Assembly: GCF_008195825.1 (NCBI RefSeq)
Contig: NZ_CP043329.1
Span: 1,302,001 to 1,366,000, forward strand
Reading direction: 5' to 3'
DNA from: Pedobacter aquae
GTDB lineage: Bacteria; Bacteroidota; Bacteroidia; Sphingobacteriales; Sphingobacteriaceae
DNA: 64,000 bases
Shown here: positions 28,247 through 37,158 of the stretch, piece by piece
Numbering within the stretch: position 1 is the first letter of the stretch
How the letters are laid out: every line of letters begins with the position of its first letter
Position numbers and translations under genes: made by a program
Notes under the pieces: model-generated
The model's database searches: none
What the model was told of the DNA's origin: nothing
Seen by the model: only the letters and a program-made list of their open reading frames with translations

Positions 28247-30631
28247 ATGGCTATACTAACCGGAACTACATGCTACCACTGTGGTAATGATTGTTATACA
28301 GAAGAACATCAAAAAGATGAGAAATCTTTTTGTTGCACTGGCTGCTTTAATGTTTACACTATCCTATCTAAAAGTAAACTAGGTAATTATTATCAGTTAA
28401 ACCAACATCCCGGTGAAACTCAAGTATCAGGAAATAAACAATTTGCTTATTTAGACGAACCAGAAATTATCCAACAGCTTATTGATTATACCGATGAGCA
28501 AAAAACCATTATCTCTCTTTACGTTCCTGCTATACATTGCAGTTCTTGTATTTGGTTATTAGAGCATTTGTATACCCTGCATCCCGGTATTTTAGAAAAC
28601 CGTGTTGATTTTCTTAAAAAACAGGTTTATATCCAATTTAATCCTCAACAAATTAGCCTAAGAGCTTTGGTTGAGCTGATGAGTAGCATAGGCTACGAGC
28701 CTTTGATAAGCTTACAAGATGTGGTAAAGAAAAGTAGCGGACAAAAAGACAACCTCTCTAAAAAGATTGCTGTTGCGGGTTTTTGTTTTGGTAATGTGAT
28801 GTTACTGAGCTTTCCGGCATACTTTGGTCTATCAGAAACGGAGGCTAAGTTTGGGGAGTTCTTTAGTTTACTGAATATCTTATTCTGTATTCCTGCTTTC
28901 TTTTACTCAGGTAAAGATTATTTTGTTAATGCCTGGCAAAACCTAAAAGTTGGTGTTTTAAATATTGATTTCCCACTAGCACTAGGCATTTTTGTGCTCT
29001 TTGTTAGAACCATTGTAGAATACGTTTTCCATACCGGGCATGGCTTTGCTGATACCCTAACAGGTTTGGTATTTTTCTTATTGATAGGTAGGTTTATGCA
29101 GCAAAAAACCTATTATCATTTATCTTTTGAAAGAGATTACCGTTCTTTTTTCCCGGTTGCGGTACAAGTTTTAAATGAGGATGGAAGCGAAAAATCTGTA
29201 GCTCTTGAAAAATTAGCTCAAGGCGATAGAATCCTCATCAAAAACCAAGAAATTATACCTGCTGACGCTATTTTACTCAAAGGCGATGCCTTAATTGATT
29301 TTAGCTTTGTTACCGGAGAATCTTTACCTGTAAGCAAAACTTTGGGCGAAATTATTTATGCTGGTGGTAGGCAAACAGGTAGCGCTTTAGAATTAGAAGT
29401 GATCAAACCAGTTTCGCAGAGTTATTTAACCAAATTATGGAATAACGAGGTTTTCCAAAAGCAAGAATCAACAAAAATTAAAACCTTTTCTACCAAAGTG
29501 AGCCATTATTTTAGCATTGCTTTGCTGGCTTTGGCTTTTGGTACTTTATTGTTTTGGCTACCACAAGACTGGCGTACAGGATTATCTGCCTTTACCGCGA
29601 TATTGATTATTGCTTGCCCATGTGCATTGGCGCTAAGCACACCTTTTACCATGTCGGCAGCTTTAAGCATCTTAGATAAAAACAAATTCTACCTTAAAAA
29701 TACCGATGTGGTTGAGCAACTTGCCGCCATAGATACCATCGTGTTTGATAAAACAGGTACGGTAAGTATAGCAGAAAATCAAGGTGTTATCTTTAAAGGG
29801 CAGTTAAATCATCTAACAAAAGATATTATTTATGCTGCTTGTAAAAACTCCTCTCACCCACATAGCAGAAGAATTTGCTCTTTTTTAGGGCACAGAAATA
29901 CGGTGGCTATCTCCCATTATCAAGAACTCACTGGAAAAGGAATTTCTGCCATATATGATGGTAAAGAAGTTTTAATAGGTAGCAGACAACTTATTATAGA
30001 TCAGAAAGATGCTAAACAAGAATTCCCTGAGGTACACATCAAAATTGGCGAGCAGTATATAGGCTTTTTCGAACTTAAACAAAGGTTTAGGAAAGATTTA
30101 GATCAGCTGTTAAGCAACATCAATAAAAATTATCATACTTATTTATTATCTGGCGATTCTAACCAGGATGCTGAGGTATTACAATCTTATTTTAAGAGTC
30201 CGTTTCATTTGCAGTTCAAGCAATCTCCGCAAGATAAACTCAATTTCATTGAAGAAAAGCAAGAGCAACAAGCCAAAGTGATGATGATTGGCGATGGCTT
30301 AAACGATTCTGGTGCATTGAAACAAAGTGATGCTGGTATTGCGGTAACAGACCATATCAATAATTTCACCCCTGGTAGTGATGCTATTTTAGATGGCTCG
30401 GCTTTACACCTGCTACCACAATTCTTGAAATTTTCAAAATCGGCAGTAAAAGTTATTCATATTTCTTTTGGGATATCTCTTACCTATAACATTATAGGGT
30501 TAAGCGTAGCTGTTACCGGGCAATTATCGCCACTTTTTGCAGCTATTTTAATGCCTTTAAGCACTGTTACTATTATATCTTTCACCAGCCTGGCAACACA
30601 TTACATGGCTAAAAAACATCAATTATCATGA
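28247..30631 (+). CDS. ccoI: Heavy-metal P-type ATPase, CcoI/FixI type
   Basis: 794 aa. The N-terminus has a Cys-rich metal-binding stretch (CYHCGNDCYTE, then CCTGC) followed by an HMA-like domain with HCSSC (about 101-105). The pump core has the transmembrane metal motif C457-P-C459, the phosphorylation site D501-KTGT, and GDGLNDSGAL. Such P1B-ATPases export copper into the periplasm for cbb3 oxidase assembly. The location directly before ccoS and the oxidase genes supports CcoI rather than a detoxifying CopA. The stop overlaps ccoS by 4 nt. Confidence 0.93.
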   Translation: MAILTGTTCYHCGNDCYTEEHQKDEKSFCCTGCFNVYTILSKSKLGNYYQLNQHPGETQVSGNKQFAYLDEPEIIQQLIDYTDEQKTIISLYVPAIHCSSCIWLLEHLYTLHPGILENRVDFLKKQVYIQFNPQQISLRALVELMSSIGYEPLISLQDVVKKSSGQKDNLSKKIAVAGFCFGNVMLLSFPAYFGLSETEAKFGEFFSLLNILFCIPAFFYSGKDYFVNAWQNLKVGVLNIDFPLALGIFVLFVRTIVEYVFHTGHGFADTLTGLVFFLLIGRFMQQKTYYHLSFERDYRSFFPVAVQVLNEDGSEKSVALEKLAQGDRILIKNQEIIPADAILLKGDALIDFSFVTGESLPVSKTLGEIIYAGGRQTGSALELEVIKPVSQSYLTKLWNNEVFQKQESTKIKTFSTKVSHYFSIALLALAFGTLLFWLPQDWRTGLSAFTAILIIACPCALALSTPFTMSAALSILDKNKFYLKNTDVVEQLAAIDTIVFDKTGTVSIAENQGVIFKGQLNHLTKDIIYAACKNSSHPHSRRICSFLGHRNTVAISHYQELTGKGISAIYDGKEVLIGSRQLIIDQKDAKQEFPEVHIKIGEQYIGFFELKQRFRKDLDQLLSNINKNYHTYLLSGDSNQDAEVLQSYFKSPFHLQFKQSPQDKLNFIEEKQEQQAKVMMIGDGLNDSGALKQSDAGIAVTDHINNFTPGSDAILDGSALHLLPQFLKFSKSAVKVIHISFGISLTYNIIGLSVAVTGQLSPLFAAILMPLSTVTIISFTSLATHYMAKKHQLS

Positions 30632-30810
30632 GTACCATTTTCTTTTTAATAGGCTGCAGCGTTTTAGTAGCTATTGTTTTCTTACTTGCCTTTTTATGGG
30701 CTCAAAACAACGGACAAAATACAGATTTGTATACCCCATCTATAAGAATTTTAATGGATGATGCTGACGATAAACAAACAACGGAAGAGCAATTTCCTGC
30801 TTCTAAATAG
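30628..30810 (+). CDS. ccoS: cbb3 oxidase assembly protein CcoS
   Basis: 60 aa with one N-terminal membrane span (ILF-type: FFLIGCSVLVAIVFLLAFLW) and a short acidic tail. The size, the ATGA overlap with ccoI and the position match CcoS, which is needed for cofactor insertion into the cbb3 oxidase. The SIRILMDD segment in the tail is less typical of longer CcoS proteins but the tail is variable. Confidence 0.88.
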   Translation: MSTIFFLIGCSVLVAIVFLLAFLWAQNNGQNTDLYTPSIRILMDDADDKQTTEEQFPASK

Positions 30811-30918
30811 CCATTATTTAAAAATGTGATATGGCTCACTTTTATGAATAAGCAAAGTCATTCTATTGTCATGAGAGCCAAAGTAATTTTACACCATCAA
30901 AAAAGCTAATCTTTAATT

Positions 30919-33036
30919 ATGCAGCCAGATAAATTTTATTACGACAACAAAATTGTAAGAGACTTTACCATTGCCACCTTAGTTTGGGGTATTATTGGTA
31001 TGTTGGTAGGTTTATTGGTAGCCGTACAATTGTATGCACCAGCAGCCAACCTAGACTCGCAGTACACCACTTTTGGGCGTGTACGTCCTTTACACACCAA
31101 CGCGGTAATTTTCGCCTTCGTTGGTAATGCCATTTTCATGGGCGTTTATTACTCTTTACAAAGGTTATTAAAAGCCAGAATGTTTAGCGATGTCTTAAGC
31201 CGTATCCATTTCTGGGGATGGCAATTAATCATCGTCTCGGCTGTTATAACCTTACCTTTAGGACTGACCAGTTCTCACGAATATGCAGAGTTAGAATGGC
31301 CTATTGATATTGCTATTACCTTAATTTGGGTAGTATTTGGTATCAACATGTTTGGTACCATCATTAAAAGAAGAGAAAGACACTTATACGTAGCAATCTG
31401 GTTTTACATAGCCACTTTTGTAACGGTTGCTGTTTTACACATAGTCAACTCTTTTCAACTACCTATTTCTGCCTTTAAAAGCTATTACCTATTTGCTGGT
31501 GTGCAAGATGCCTTGGTACAATGGTGGTACGGACATAATGCAGTTGCGTTTTTCTTAACCACACCTTATTTAGGGATGATGTATTACTTCTTACCTAAAA
31601 TGGCTAACAGACCGGTTTATTCTTACCGTTTAAGTATTTTACACTTTTGGGCTTTAATATTTATTTATATCTGGGCGGGCCCACACCATTTGTTATATAC
31701 TTCTTTACCAGGATGGGCGCAATCTTTAGGCGTAGTTTTCTCTATCATGCTTATTGCACCAAGCTGGGGCGGTATGATAAACGGTTTACTTACCCTACGT
31801 GGTGCTTGGGATAAAGTTAGAGATGATGTAACCCTTAAATTTATGGTAGTTGCCCTTACCGCTTATGGTATGGCAACATTTGAAGGTCCATTGCTGTCTT
31901 TAAAAGAAGTAAATGCGGTAGCGCACTTTACAGACTGGATAGTAGCACACGTTCACGTGGGGGCTTTAGGCTGGAACGGATTTTTAACATTTGGTGTAAT
32001 CTATTGGATGATACCTAGAATGTATAAAACTAGTTTATACTCACAAAAATTAGCTTCTTTCCACTTCTGGATTGGCACTTTAGGTATCTTATTTTATGCT
32101 ATACCGATGTACTGGGCTGGTTTCACCCAAGGTTTAATGTGGAAAGAGTTTACACCAGAAGGTTTGTTAAAATATCCAAACTTCTTAGAAACTACTTTAA
32201 GAATTATCCCCATGCACATTATGCGCTCTATTGGTGGTACCATGTACCTTGCCGGAGTTATTGTAATGGCATATAACATCTACAAAACCATGACTTTAGG
32301 TAAGTTGGTAGAAAACGAAGCTGCGGAGGCTTTACCATTACCTAAAATGGATGAAGCGGAGGCTAAAAAAGAATTCTGGCACCGCAAGTTAGAGCGTAAG
32401 CCAATGGCTTTATTGGTATTCAGCTTAATTGTGATCTTAATTGGTGGTGTTGTAGAGATGATTCCTACTTTCTTTATTTCTTCTAACGTACCAACAATCA
32501 GCTCTGTAAAGCCATATACAGCTTTAGAGGTTCAAGGTAGAGATTTATACATCAGAGAAGGTTGCGTAAACTGTCACTCACAAACTATTAGACCATTTAG
32601 ATCTGAAACAGAACGTTATGGCGAGTACAGCAAAGCTGGTGAGTTTGTTTACGACCATCCATTCTTATGGGGTTCTAAACGTACCGGGCCAGATTTACAC
32701 AGACAAGGTGGTAAATATAGTGATGCTTGGCACTACAACCACATGCTAGACCCTAGAACCATGTCGCCAGGAAGTATTATGCCAGCTTATGATTGGTTAA
32801 TCAGCCAAGAGTTAGATACCACTACAACGGCATCTAAAATTAAAGCACTACGTACACTAGGTGTTCCTTATCCTGATGGATACGAGCTTATCGCTAACCA
32901 AGATTTAGATAAACAGGCTAAAGGTATTAGCCAGAACTTGGCTAAAGACAAAATTAAGGTAGGTAGCAATAAAGAAATCGTAGCCATTATTGCTTATTTA
33001 CAAAGATTAGGAACAGATATTAAAGCTAAAAATTAA
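30919..33036 (+). CDS. ccoNO: cbb3 cytochrome c oxidase, fused subunits I and II (CcoNO)
   Basis: 705 aa. Residues about 1-460 are the 12-helix haem-copper subunit I, with the metal-binding histidines in WWYGHNAVAFFL and GPHHLLYTSLPGW. Residues about 490-705 are the CcoO domain: one anchor helix and one haem c site at C549-x2-C552-H553 (CVNCHSQTIRPF). Elsewhere CcoN and CcoO are separate, but the fusion is usual in Bacteroidota. It reduces O2 with high affinity at the inner membrane and pumps protons. Confidence 0.96.
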   Translation: MQPDKFYYDNKIVRDFTIATLVWGIIGMLVGLLVAVQLYAPAANLDSQYTTFGRVRPLHTNAVIFAFVGNAIFMGVYYSLQRLLKARMFSDVLSRIHFWGWQLIIVSAVITLPLGLTSSHEYAELEWPIDIAITLIWVVFGINMFGTIIKRRERHLYVAIWFYIATFVTVAVLHIVNSFQLPISAFKSYYLFAGVQDALVQWWYGHNAVAFFLTTPYLGMMYYFLPKMANRPVYSYRLSILHFWALIFIYIWAGPHHLLYTSLPGWAQSLGVVFSIMLIAPSWGGMINGLLTLRGAWDKVRDDVTLKFMVVALTAYGMATFEGPLLSLKEVNAVAHFTDWIVAHVHVGALGWNGFLTFGVIYWMIPRMYKTSLYSQKLASFHFWIGTLGILFYAIPMYWAGFTQGLMWKEFTPEGLLKYPNFLETTLRIIPMHIMRSIGGTMYLAGVIVMAYNIYKTMTLGKLVENEAAEALPLPKMDEAEAKKEFWHRKLERKPMALLVFSLIVILIGGVVEMIPTFFISSNVPTISSVKPYTALEVQGRDLYIREGCVNCHSQTIRPFRSETERYGEYSKAGEFVYDHPFLWGSKRTGPDLHRQGGKYSDAWHYNHMLDPRTMSPGSIMPAYDWLISQELDTTTTASKIKALRTLGVPYPDGYELIANQDLDKQAKGISQNLAKDKIKVGSNKEIVAIIAYLQRLGTDIKAKN

Positions 33037-33047
33037 AAATTACAGCC

Positions 33048-33212
33048 ATGTTTAAACAATTGAATGATCTAAACGGAAACGAAATATACATGCTATTATC
33101 GCTGTTCATCTTTTTCACCTTCTTTGTTGGGGCTACTATAGCGCTTATCAAAATGAAAAAGAGCCATGTAAACTATATGGAAAACATTCCATTAGCATCT
33201 GATAACGATTAA
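33048..33212 (+). CDS. ccoQ: CcoQ-like small subunit
   Basis: 54 aa from the ATG at 33048 to TAA at 33210-33212. One membrane helix (IYMLLSLFIFFTFFVGATIALI) is followed by a basic stretch and a short tail, as in CcoQ/FixQ proteins that stabilise the cbb3 complex. It lies 11 bp after ccoNO and 11 bp before ccoP, exactly where ccoQ is expected. Sequence conservation in this family is weak, so the call depends on size, topology and position. Confidence 0.8.
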   Translation: MFKQLNDLNGNEIYMLLSLFIFFTFFVGATIALIKMKKSHVNYMENIPLASDND

Positions 33213-33223
33213 TACTCAAGAAC

Positions 33224-34093
33224 ATGAAATTTATAAAACCCATATTTGTTTTCATGATGTTGCTGTTAACAGCACAATCAACCTTTGCCGCTAATGGCGA
33301 GTTGATGAATAATATAGCATTGGTTGCCATTTTGGCCATGCTGGTTTTAATTGGTATCGTTTGTTTGGTATTGCTTAAAACTTTTAAAGTAATGGCTGCT
33401 TTGTTGTTAAAACCAGAAGAAGCTAAAGCAGCAGCTGCAACTGAGAATCATCCAGATTACGAGTTTGTTTTGCAAGCAGAGAAACCTACTAAACCAACAT
33501 TCTGGCAAAAAGTACTGTCTTTAAAACCTTTATCAGAGGAAAAAGACATGATGATAGACCATGATTATGATGGAATTCAGGAGTTAGACAACCCTACTCC
33601 CGGATGGTTTATGTACCTTTTTTATGCAACTATTGCTTTTGCTTTTGTGTATATCTTAAACTTCCATGTGTTTAATTTAGGTAAGTTACAAGATGAAGAA
33701 TATGCTATTGAGGTTAAAGAAGCAGAAACTGCAAAAGCGGCATTCTTAGCACAATCTGCCAATAATGTTGATGAGAATACTGTGGCATTAAGTACCGATG
33801 CCGGTGTTATTGCAGAAGGAAAAGCCCTTTATACCAAAAACTGTGTGGCATGCCATGGTGCAAATGGCGAAGGTACCGTTGGGCCAAACCTTACGGATGA
33901 TTATTGGATACACGGTGGCAAAATCAATAATGTATTTAAAACCATTAAATATGGTGTACCAGAAAAAGGTATGGTTTCTTGGGAAAAACAGCTTACACCA
34001 AAACAAATTTCTGATGTTGCTAATTACATTAAATCTTTAGCAGGCACCAATCCGCCTAACGGGAAAGAGCCGCAAGGTGATAAAGAATCCTAA
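33224..34093 (+). CDS. ccoP: cbb3 oxidase subunit III CcoP, mono-haem form
   Basis: 289 aa. A cleavable-looking or anchoring N-terminal hydrophobic segment, a second helix (ALVAILAMLVLIGIVCLVLL), and a third (MYLFYATIAFAFVYILNF, preceded by the DNPTPGWF motif typical of CcoP) are present. Only one haem c site is seen, C207-x2-C210-H211 (CVACHGANGEG), with a methionine in KGMVSW. Proteobacterial CcoP has two haems; the single-haem type fits Bacteroidota. It carries electrons to CcoNO. Confidence 0.93.
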   Translation: MKFIKPIFVFMMLLLTAQSTFAANGELMNNIALVAILAMLVLIGIVCLVLLKTFKVMAALLLKPEEAKAAAATENHPDYEFVLQAEKPTKPTFWQKVLSLKPLSEEKDMMIDHDYDGIQELDNPTPGWFMYLFYATIAFAFVYILNFHVFNLGKLQDEEYAIEVKEAETAKAAFLAQSANNVDENTVALSTDAGVIAEGKALYTKNCVACHGANGEGTVGPNLTDDYWIHGGKINNVFKTIKYGVPEKGMVSWEKQLTPKQISDVANYIKSLAGTNPPNGKEPQGDKES

Positions 34094-34108
34094 GGATTTT
34101 TAGCATAT

Positions 34109-34147
34109 AGATTTACGATTTTAGAATCATCCTAAAATCGTAAATCT
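34109..34147. repeat. Perfect 16-bp inverted repeat after ccoP
   Basis: AGATTTACGATTTTAG (34109-34124) pairs with CTAAAATCGTAAATCT (34132-34147) over a 7-nt loop. No T run follows, so it could separate or protect the oxidase message rather than end it outright. Confidence 0.7.
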
Positions 34148-34204
34148 TGAACTTTCCCATACCTATCTAAAACATATAGTAGAACCCTTTATTTATCATT
34201 CCAC

Positions 34205-35581
34205 ATGCAAGAAATAACTTATCATAGCACTGTAGAAGCAACCGGGAAGAGAAGATGGCTTTATCCATTAGTGAGGAAAGACAGGTGGTATCAATACAGA
34301 AGCTATCTAAGCTATTTTCTTCTTTTATTTTTATTTGCTGCGCCACATATCAAAATACAAGGGCATCAATTTTTGCTTTTCAACATCATCGATAGAAAAT
34401 TTATTCTCTTCTCTCATGTTTTTTGGCCGCAAGACTTTTTCATTTTTGTATTAGCTACACTCCTATTTTTGGTGTGTATTGTACTTTTTACCATTGCTTT
34501 TGGCAGGGTGTTTTGTGGTTGGGTTTGTCCTCAAACCATTTTTATGGAAATGGTTTTCAGAAGAATTGAAATTTGGATAGAAGGCGAACCTGCTGCTAGA
34601 AAAAAGCTAGATGAAGGGCCATGGACTAGCGATAAAATCATCAAAAAAACAATTAAACACAGCTTATTTCTATTAATCTCTTTCCTTATAGCCAATACTT
34701 TTTTAGCTTACATTATTGGTAGCGATGAGTTGATTCAAATCATGATTGAGCCTCCTGCTCAACACCTGGTAGGTTTTATTGGTATTTGGATATTTACTTT
34801 GGTGTTTTACCTCGTATTTACCAAAGTTAGAGAGCTGGTTTGTATTGTAGCTTGTCCTTATGGCCGTTTGCAAGGTGTAATGCTAGATAAAAACTCTTTG
34901 GTTGTTGCTTATAATTATTTAAGAGGAGAACCAAGAGGAAGAATTAAAAAAGCAGAGAAACAAGAAAATCTTGGCGACTGTGTGGATTGTAATTTATGCG
35001 TAGCTGTTTGCCCTACCGGGATAGATATCAGAAAAGGAACGCAGTTAGAATGTGTAAACTGCACCGCTTGTATTGATGCCTGCGACCAAGTGATGGATAA
35101 AATACATAAGCCTAGAAACTTGATAGGTTTTTATTCTGAAGAAATGATTAAAAATCAGACAAGCCCTAGGTTTACTTCAAGAATGAAAGCCTATACTGTG
35201 ATTATTTTATTATTAGCTTCTGTACTTACCTATTTCATCATGAGTAGAAAAGATATTGATATTACCGTTTTAAGAGCGGCAGGTATGCTGTATCAAGAGC
35301 AGCCTGGCGGTTATATAAGTAATCTGTATCATGCCGAGCTCATCAATAAAACAACAGAAAAACTTAACATTTCTATTAAACCGCTTGATGACAGAATTAA
35401 AATAAAATGGATACAAGCGGTAAACGATGTAGAAAAAGAAAGCGTTAGTAAGACAACATTCTTTTTATTAGTACCTTCAAATATGATAAAGGAGACTAAA
35501 ACCAATATCAGTTTGGATGTGTACAGAGGTAAAGAGAAACAATACACTATTAAAACAAATTTTTTAGGACCGGTAAATTAA
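34205..35581 (+). CDS. ccoG: Cytochrome c oxidase accessory protein CcoG (polyferredoxin)
   Basis: 458 aa with several membrane helices. The ferredoxin domain has two [4Fe-4S] motifs, CVDCNLCVAVCP and CVNCTACIDACD, plus FCGWVCPQTIFMEMVFRR and VACPYGRLQGVM earlier, which are the CcoG/FixG signatures. A periplasmic Ig-like domain (FixG C) fills about 350-458. CcoG reduces copper for delivery to the cbb3 active site. It is 9 bp from ccoH. The ATG at 34205 fits the normal start. Confidence 0.94.
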   Translation: MQEITYHSTVEATGKRRWLYPLVRKDRWYQYRSYLSYFLLLFLFAAPHIKIQGHQFLLFNIIDRKFILFSHVFWPQDFFIFVLATLLFLVCIVLFTIAFGRVFCGWVCPQTIFMEMVFRRIEIWIEGEPAARKKLDEGPWTSDKIIKKTIKHSLFLLISFLIANTFLAYIIGSDELIQIMIEPPAQHLVGFIGIWIFTLVFYLVFTKVRELVCIVACPYGRLQGVMLDKNSLVVAYNYLRGEPRGRIKKAEKQENLGDCVDCNLCVAVCPTGIDIRKGTQLECVNCTACIDACDQVMDKIHKPRNLIGFYSEEMIKNQTSPRFTSRMKAYTVIILLLASVLTYFIMSRKDIDITVLRAAGMLYQEQPGGYISNLYHAELINKTTEKLNISIKPLDDRIKIKWIQAVNDVEKESVSKTTFFLLVPSNMIKETKTNISLDVYRGKEKQYTIKTNFLGPVN

Positions 35582-35589
35582 TTTCAAAT

Positions 35590-36003
35590 ATGAATTGGGG
35601 AAAAGGATTAGTCATTGGATTGGGGCTTTTTATGAGCTTTGTGATATTTCTTGTGGTGATGATGTTTCAAGCGCCAGACGATAGCTACGATAAAGACTAT
35701 TATGAAAAAGGCTTGGCTTATGATAAAGAATTTGATCAGAAAAAGCAGGTTATAACAGACCAAGCCACGCCAAAAGTACAGGTGAGTGATGATTTTATAT
35801 ACATTAGTTTTAATGATTTAAGTGCTGGTACTGCAGAATTTAAAAGACCTTCTGACAAAGCTTTGGACAAAACCTTTGATTTAAAAGATAAGCAAGTACA
35901 AATACCCAGAACAAGTTTAGCTAAAGGCGAGTGGAAACTTATCATCAGATGGCAAAACCAAGATAAAAGCTACTGGCATGAAGAAAACTTATTCTTACCA
36001 TGA
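35590..36003 (+). CDS. ccoH: FixH/CcoH family assembly protein
   Basis: 137 aa. One N-terminal membrane helix (GLVIGLGLFMSFVIFLVVMMF) is followed by DDSYDKDYYEKGLAYDKEFDQ, the signature of FixH/CcoH, and a small extracytoplasmic beta domain. It assists maturation of the cbb3 oxidase. Its last bases overlap the start of the next gene by 4 nt. Confidence 0.9.
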   Translation: MNWGKGLVIGLGLFMSFVIFLVVMMFQAPDDSYDKDYYEKGLAYDKEFDQKKQVITDQATPKVQVSDDFIYISFNDLSAGTAEFKRPSDKALDKTFDLKDKQVQIPRTSLAKGEWKLIIRWQNQDKSYWHEENLFLP

Positions 36004-36683
36004 ACCACTTACAACTAGCCTTTATGATAGGTTTATTGGGTAGTTGGCATTGTGTTGGTATGTGTGGGCCATTGGCTTTTGCTATACCCGGCAACACCAA
36101 TAAAACTACTTTAATACTAGAAAAACTAAGTTATAATTTAGGAAGAGCTATTTCTTATGCTTTCTTGGGTTTATTAATAGGTTTATTAGGTAAACAATTA
36201 TGGATTGCTGGCTTCCAACAAAGTTTAAGCATCATAAGTGGCGCTTTAATTGTGATGGCGGCTATGATACAGCTTATCCCTCGGTTAAACAGTAAAATAG
36301 GTTTAGGTAAATTATCGAGCTTTAATCCTATACAATCACTTATCATAAAAGCTATAAAATTTAGAAGCGGGCATTTTATAATTGGGATGCTAAATGGCTT
36401 TTTACCTTGCGGATTTGTTTACTTAGCCTTGGCTACCGCCTTAAATACCAGTAGTGCTACACAGTCTGCTTTGTTTATGTTTTTCTTTGGTTTAGGCACC
36501 CTCCCATTAATGCTTATTGCTACTTTAGGTTTTAATTTTGCAAAACCTAGTTTGCGGAAAGCTATCAACAACGTACTTCCTTGGTTTATGCTTTTAATGG
36601 GCTTATGGTTAATTTTAAGAGGTGCTAATTTAAATATTCCGTTTTTAAGTCCGGTTTTAAGCGAAGGCGCTATCTGTCATTAA
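36000..36683 (+). CDS. DsbD/UreH-type transmembrane protein of the cbb3 cluster
   Basis: 227 aa, about six membrane helices. It begins with LLGSWHCVGMCGPLAFAIPG and has FLPCGFVYLALATAL in the middle. The conserved GMCGP and PCG cysteines are typical of the UreH/DsbD-2 (sulfite-exporter-like) family. Similar genes are common beside cbb3 and copper genes in Bacteroidota, where they may move reductant or copper. It overlaps ccoH by 4 nt and ends the operon. The exact role is not known. Confidence 0.82.
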   Translation: MNHLQLAFMIGLLGSWHCVGMCGPLAFAIPGNTNKTTLILEKLSYNLGRAISYAFLGLLIGLLGKQLWIAGFQQSLSIISGALIVMAAMIQLIPRLNSKIGLGKLSSFNPIQSLIIKAIKFRSGHFIIGMLNGFLPCGFVYLALATALNTSSATQSALFMFFFGLGTLPLMLIATLGFNFAKPSLRKAINNVLPWFMLLMGLWLILRGANLNIPFLSPVLSEGAICH

Positions 36684-36751
36684 GCTTAAATTCTGGTTTT
36701 TAGAGTTTATCTGTAAGATTATCAATACATTAAAAAATAGTTAAAATTAAA

Positions 36752-36782
36752 TTTGCGTAAAGCAATAGCTTTTGTACTTTTG
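36752..36782 (+). promoter_or_regulatory. Promoter of tRNA-Ser
   Basis: TTTG (36752-36755) and TACTTTTG (36775-36782) are 19 bp apart, a full match to the Bacteroidota -33/-7 consensus. Predicted transcription would start at about the mature 5' end of the tRNA. Confidence 0.7.
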
Positions 36783-36786
36783 CGGC

Positions 36787-36871
36787 GGAGAGTTGGCAGA
36801 GTGGTCGATTGCGGCAGTCTTGAAAACTGTTGACTGTAACAGGTCCGGGGGTTCGAATCCCTCACTCTCCG
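36787..36871 (+). tRNA. tRNA-Ser (TGA anticodon)
   Basis: GGAGAGT (36787-36793) pairs with ACTCTCC (36864-36870), and G is the discriminator. The anticodon loop CTTGAAA gives TGA. The long variable arm (TTGACTGTAACAGGTCC region) marks a class II tRNA. The T-loop is GGTTCGAATCC. No CCA is encoded. Confidence 0.95.
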
Positions 36872-36896
36872 CTGATATTCTTATCAAATCTTATTA

Positions 36897-36930
36897 AAAG
36901 CCTGTAAATCAAATGATTGCAGGCTTTTTT
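36897..36930 (+). terminator. Terminator after tRNA-Ser
   Basis: AAAAGCCTG pairs with CAGGCTTTT, followed by a T run ending near 36930. Confidence 0.85.
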
Positions 36931-37111
36931 GGTTTTAAGCATCTATTTAAAATCCCCTTTTCTAACTCTATCTACCCTAACTAAAAAACTTAATAAATTG
37001 CAAGTAGTATTGCAATTACCAAACAAACACCTTTATTCTAGTGCTCTTCTGCCCTGCTCAGATATTAGACAATAAAATTATCATCTTTTAAAGTTTAAAA
37101 AATATTTAATA

Positions 37112-37149
37112 CAAACGTTTGCACAAATACAATAAATAGTTTAGATTTG
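37112..37149 (+). promoter_or_regulatory. LacI-type operator overlapping the promoter of the kdu operon
   Basis: CAAACGTTTG (37112-37121) is a perfect palindrome of the LacI/GalR class. Its TTTG doubles as a -33 element, 20 bp before TAGATTTG (37142-37149). The ATG at 37159 follows 9 bp later. Repressor bound here would block RNA polymerase, so the regulator probably controls its own operon. Confidence 0.7.
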
Positions 37150-37158
37150 GGAACCTAA

